From Cyanoderma ruficeps (lineage: Eukaryota > Chordata > Aves > Passeriformes > Timaliidae), in assembly GCA_008694505.1 (NCBI GenBank), contig VZDJ01000594.1:7569746-7633745 (forward strand): a stretch of 64,000 bases of DNA, read 5' to 3'. This document shows positions 36,001 to 42,000 of this stretch, piece by piece; position 1 is the stretch's first letter; the number at the start of each line of letters is the position of its first letter. Position numbers and translations under genes: made by a program. The notes under the pieces are model-generated. The model saw nothing but the letters and a program-made list of their open reading frames with translations, was not told where the DNA came from and made no database searches.

Positions 36001-39000
36001 TGCATGCAAACCCCTCAATATTATGAATAAATATCAGTAGCTGAAGTTTCTTTTAGTTAGTTAAGGGGCTTTTCAGCAGACACTGAAGACACAGTCTCTC
36101 TCTAGGAATAATATTATCTCTTTCTGGAGCATGCTGTGAGTCACAGTGATAGAGGAGAGGGAGAAAGGGGCCTGGCTGCTCTGGGCTCCAGTTCAGTGGC
36201 ACAGAGCAGAGATGACGTGTGTCTCTGCCTGTTTTGATTTTGTTTGAACTCTCAGTGAACTTAGGGGAAGTGCTTTAAACTCAAAAGCTTATATTAATGT
36301 ATCATCAGTATTTAAAAAATTTGTATCTGAAAATGATGATGAATTTATTTTTCAGCTGGGTTCCAAATAGAAATTTTAAGCTTAAAGATTGCATTATTTT
36401 TTAGCTACTCTTCAGATCAGCAAATCTGGGTTTGCTGCATTTTAAACAAAGTCTTTACATGCCAGTGTTCAAAATGACTTCTGGAGGATCAGGGTGTCCA
36501 TTCCCTAGTTTGTGGTTGCTGTAAGGCTTATTAAGAAATGCAGTTTTCTGATGACATATCAATAACAATTGCAGTAGTGGTAATATATTGCTTCTGGCAC
36601 TGCCTGCTGGGCTGCTCTTGAAATAGGCGGAGATGTTTTGTTGGAGCCAAATCTGCGAGTGAGAAAAATGTGCCTGGAAATAACTCATGTGCTACAGACT
36701 CTGGGAGGGACAGCTCAGAGATGAGCACCTCTGCATGCCAGGTCATGGCCCTGCCTCTCCCTCACTCTGTGGCTCCTTTGTGACAAAATCTTTCTCTTTG
36801 TGTTTTCCTTCCTTCCTTCCCCTGATCTTATATGTTGGAGGAAGGATTTCTTTTGGGAAATATTGACTATCTCCACCAACCCCAGAGAGTCAGAGAGGGG
36901 CTTATGTAGTGAGTGAGGAGCTGAGCTGAAATTTAGGAGGTTTTTACCCAATTCTTGTTCCATTGTGGACAGTGGGGACCCAGGGAAAGTTACTCCATAG
37001 TTACTCCATTTGTCTTGTTCATGTCTCTTGCCAAGCAGTGAAGATAAATCCCTGAAAGGCTGTGAGGCACTTGGATGTGATGGTTGCCGAAGGTTTACTC
37101 CATAGTTATGAAACTTGTTCGCTGTGGAAAATATAAAAACCTTATCTGTAAACAGTGAGGCCTCAATTCCACCTTCATCTCACTGCTGTCAGTAGGAAAC
37201 ATCTTATTGATCAGCTTGAGAGTGTCTGAGGGACAGGGTTGATGTTGGATAAGACACATAAGAGACCCTCAGAGACATGAGGGCAGCACTGACTGCATGG
37301 TGCCACTCTGACAAGATGCCAGATTTTCATTATCACTTGTGCCCATCTGGGCCAGCCAGGTGGTTGGGATTTTTAAAGGCTTTTCCAAAAGCCAAGCTAT
37401 GGCCCCCTTTTGATATTTAGGGCCGTTTTGCTGATAAATATAGCATACAATATACCAGCCTCTTTGAAAATCTTTGCCCTTTTAGTGCCTAAACAGGAAC
37501 CAAGGTCTCGTGAGCATCCGACCCTCATTGTGGGTTGTGAAAATGTGGTGTAGTAGCTCCAATTATAGTATTTGCAAAGAGGGAAGTGGCTATTGTGCTG
37601 CCCTGTCCGGTCTCCCCTGTGGGAAGGCTGGGAGAATTGGCTGCCCTGACCCACAGGATTTGTTCTGTCCTCCTTGTAGCATCTGTCCTCAGGGACATGC
37701 TTGGGAAAGCATGCCATGGGCCAGGGAAGGCTTGGGCCTCTGAGCCACAGGAGGGCCAAGATGTTGGCCAGGGCACCTCTTGCTGTGCTGTTCAGTGTCT
37801 CTGGGTTGCTGCTGCTTTTCAACCTTCTCCGTATCTTCAGGGCTATTTCAGTAACAAACCTGATGTGCCAGCTTTTCAAGGGCATGCTATTTTTACTAGT
37901 ACAGAGTGAAGCAAGGAGCAGCAAAGCAGGTTTCCAAAGAGACCCCTGAGTGTCTTTTAGGAAGGCAAAGGCAAAGGAATCCTGAGTTGAAGAGCACAAC
38001 TTGATAGCTTGGTTTGGCCCCTGACACTTAAGCCTTTCCTCTGTCCCCTGCCTGTGTTTGGAATCTGGCCAAGTGAGTGTGACAGCGAGAGGCTCTCCCG
38101 GGGATGTGTTCAAAGGAGCAGGAAAGATGCCAAAGGAGAAAGCTAAGTGGCAGGAAAAGACACAGGGGGGGGAGGAAAATACATAAGCACCAAGTTTTTA
38201 AGTAAGACAGAGAAATGCATATTCAGGATCTTGCTTTTCCTCTTCTCTTCTCCTGCATCCTCCTGACCTGAGAGCTGCATGCCAGTGGGGTCCCAGGGCT
38301 GCTCCTGCCCATGGCACGGCTCCAGCTGTGGAACTGCTCAAGGTGTATGTGCCTCACACACATTACTGGGCTAGGGCTGAGCTTAGGGTGGGCTCCAGCA
38401 CCTGCCTGCTCCTGCAGGCCTTCCCAGCATGTGGGTGCTGGGCTGGAGCTGGGATACACGGGGCTGCTGTGCTCATTAGAGAAGGCAGCTCCAGTGAGCT
38501 GTGAGGTGATGCCTCCCTCCCTTCCACTGCACATTTTGTTACTGCCCAGTCCTGTGGTTCACTTTGGTAGAATGTTCACTCCGTAATGTTTTCCGTCTGC
38601 TTTTGTTAGCAAGTGAAAGGAGCTACCCATCCATTCTCCTTTTGCTAATGCCCCAGTGAGATAAATGAGCCAAGCAAAGATCCTTTGGGATTTACTGTCC
38701 TTGTCCTGCCTGTTTGTTGACTGAGACTCTTAACTCTTTTGCAGTTACCTCTGGTTTCTTCCTTTACTTAAAAAAAAATCATCCTAGAGGGAGAAAAATC
38801 TATCTAGTACAAAAAGCATCACAGTGTGATGCAGCGGGGGGGCTGTGTAATGAGCTTCACCTTCCCCGTCCCCAGCTAAGGAAAAATAAACGGAATGAGG
38901 GAGGTGGTGAAGGACTAGTGGGGCAAAGAAAGGTGTGCAAGACTAGATATTGTGGACATCAGCCCTCCACCATCATTGGTGCCAGCTGCTGCAGCAAGTC

Positions 39001-42000
39001 TGTGTCTACAGCCACAGAAATGATGTGACTCTTCCACGTCCACTTATCCTGAGGATGTGAAGTAGGCAGAAGATGGGCAATTTTGTTGTCCTGGGCTTGC
39101 AACATCTATTTCTGGGAAGTAGAAAACAAAAGGGTCAAAGAGAACCTGTGAGTGTTCAGAGAAAAGCTGCAATAATTAGGGAGACTCAAAGATCTCAGGG
39201 GCCTTGGCTTTATTAAAGATTTGGTGGTGAGAAGGAGAAATCTGATCATATAACCTTTTCCAATCTAATAAGTAAACATCCAAAGTCTGGAATTTGACAC
39301 TGGGATAATTCAGACCAGAAAGAAGGTGAATGTTTTTAATGGCTGAGGAAAATTAACTTTGTGAGCTTCTGACCCAGTGCTGTGGTTGATTGTCACTGAA
39401 AAAATTAAAATCAGTCTTGGGTGTTTCTCTAAAATGTAGCTCCAGTCCAACTATTTGATTTGAAACTGGAATTAAATTTAGGGAAATTTTGTGACAGTTT
39501 TAAGCAAATAATGTTTGAGAGGGGGAAAAATTCATGAGCATTTTTGTTTTCATTGAAACAATTCCTTGTGGAATGTGCTACAGGGGTTTTCCACACCCGT
39601 GGGTTATGTCTTACAGACCCCCAAGGGCTGCTGCCTGTGCTGGCCCTGGCTTGTCCCTCTGCCCAAAGTGACTCTGTCTGTGTCAGGTCTTTGAGTGACC
39701 ACCTCCACTGCCTCTGTGAAAGGGAGCAGACCTGCCAGAGCTCTGGTGGGACTGTTGCTGAGAAAAGGAGTGATCTTACCAGTAATTTGAACCTTACAGT
39801 TGTGTGTCCAGTGTATCATCCCCTTTGCTGTTCATCAGAAGGGTAGTATAATTTCCTCAGATAATTTAGGATCGCTGTCCATAAGCCTGGAAATTATTTT
39901 ATTTTGAAGTGATGGTTCCAGTTTTTCACCAACATTTTGCAAATAGTTTTCTGGATTATTTAGACCTAATAAATTCAATTTTTATTGTATAGTAAAATAT
40001 GATATCTTGAAATTTGATTTAGCTGCAATTTTGAATGATCAGAAAAGAAGGAGGCATGAGAAAAAAAATCAGCATACCACTTTAGGTTACTCTGACTGTC
40101 TGCATAAAGTCTTGTTGCAGTACTAAGATTTAGAAGTAATTAATCACATGCACCAATGCTAAAGTAGCATAGTTTAAATGGGCTTTCAAAATGAAAACTG
40201 GAGGCGCTTTCAGATTTTTTCCATTGCTGTTTTGCGTGACAAGTGTGCAGTGGGTTTTCATTTGGGCAAGAAGAAGCTCTGCTGGGAATTACATTGCCAG
40301 CAGCCCTCCCTGTGCCAGGCTCCAAACCGGCTCTGCTTGGAAGCCCTGAAATGGCTCCATCAAAGCCACCGGGGGGTGAATTTAAGCGCACGATGTTTCC
40401 CCCAACCCAGAGGACATCGGGCCCCCCATCAAAGTGTGTCTCATTCCTGCCGCCCAGCCGCGGTGTGCTCGGGCCCTGGGGCGGTGGAGGTGCGGCTGCC
40501 GTGGGAAGCGACGCTGGGAAATCCCTCCCGGCTCCACTGCGTGGTGCTCACGGCCTTCTCTCTGCTTTTAGCCTGTGAAGATGGATATAAGCTGGAAAAC
40601 GAGACCTGTGTGAGGTATGGTGACTGTTCTGCCCTCCTCCTACCCCACCATCCTTGCTCTGGTGAGCTGTTGGCACAACTGAGCTGCTGAAACTCCCTGT
40701 TGTTCTCTGTTCCCAGCTGCCCCTTTGGCTTGGGTGGATTCAACTGTGGAAACCGTGAGTACCAAATTTAATTTCTTTTATTTTCCACAGTGTCAGAAAT
40801 AGGAGATTTGAAACAAGTAATTGCAAGTGACTGCACCTAAAATGCAGTAGGTAGACACTACTTTCTTCAGTGCTTTTTGTTTCTTCATTTTCTGTTGAAA
40901 GTCATTTTGTGGACCTTCTTTGATGGAGTTGACTTAATGTCATCTCCTAAGGAAAGATTTCCTTTGCCTGTATAGTCTGTCAGGATAGCACATATAGTGG
41001 TCACTCTTGCAGCAAGATGTTTGAAGGTGAATCCGTTTGAGTTACTCTGGTCTGTCAGTGAATGGAATCTATTTCTCAGGGAAACAAAAACTTGTTTCTG
41101 TTTCACTTGAAAACTTAAGGCTATATTGCTCATAGGGGCTGGGGGAAGGTGGGAAATAAACAGCTACGCCCTTTGCATGGGGACTGTGGATATGTTACAC
41201 TGGGGTTTAAAACCACACTGCTATTTCTCAACCTCTGTCTCTCCTGTCTGTAGCCTATCAGCTCATCACGGTGGTGATTGCAGCTGCAGGAGGGGGACTG
41301 CTGCTCATCATGGGCATAGCACTGATTGTCACCTGCTGCCGGTAGGTACCACTGCCCAGCCAGGCCATCCTCCCTGTGGATTGCCCCACACTCACAGCTC
41401 CACGTGTGAACTCTTCAGGACTAAAATATAGGATAGCTAAGGATCGAAAGGTCCACCTTTCACATAGGTGAAAACATAAGCTAAACAAGTGGGTTAATCA
41501 GAGGTACTGAAGTATCACACTGTGCTTTCATTTGGAGAATTTTTTAATTTATTTTCCCCAGCAGACAGACTACACAATGGACTGGGTGTCTCTTAAAGGT
41601 ACACCTAGAAATCATGTCCTCTAAGGATGGAGAGGCAGAGGAGTCCTTCCCACACAGAGCTGTAAGGCTCTGAAGCCAGGAAGCAGACTCCAAAAGTGCA
41701 AGCTAAGCAGAAAGGAGCAGTTTAGGCAACAGGAGAGGTTACTTGCTCAAGTGGTGTTTGAGTGTATTTAAGGGTATTTTCATTTACCTTTATGGACAAG
41801 TCCTACATGTGCTCTCGGTCTGTGTGTCTCTCCCTCTCACACACACACTCACACATACACACACCTCATTCCCATGCCAGCAGGTGGCTTTGGACAGGAT
41901 GTGCTTGCCTAGGAAGCTGTTCCGTGATTTATGTAATCTGAAAGGGGATACCTTGCAGTAACACCCTCTCCCCACCATTCCAGCCCCAAATCTAAGATTT

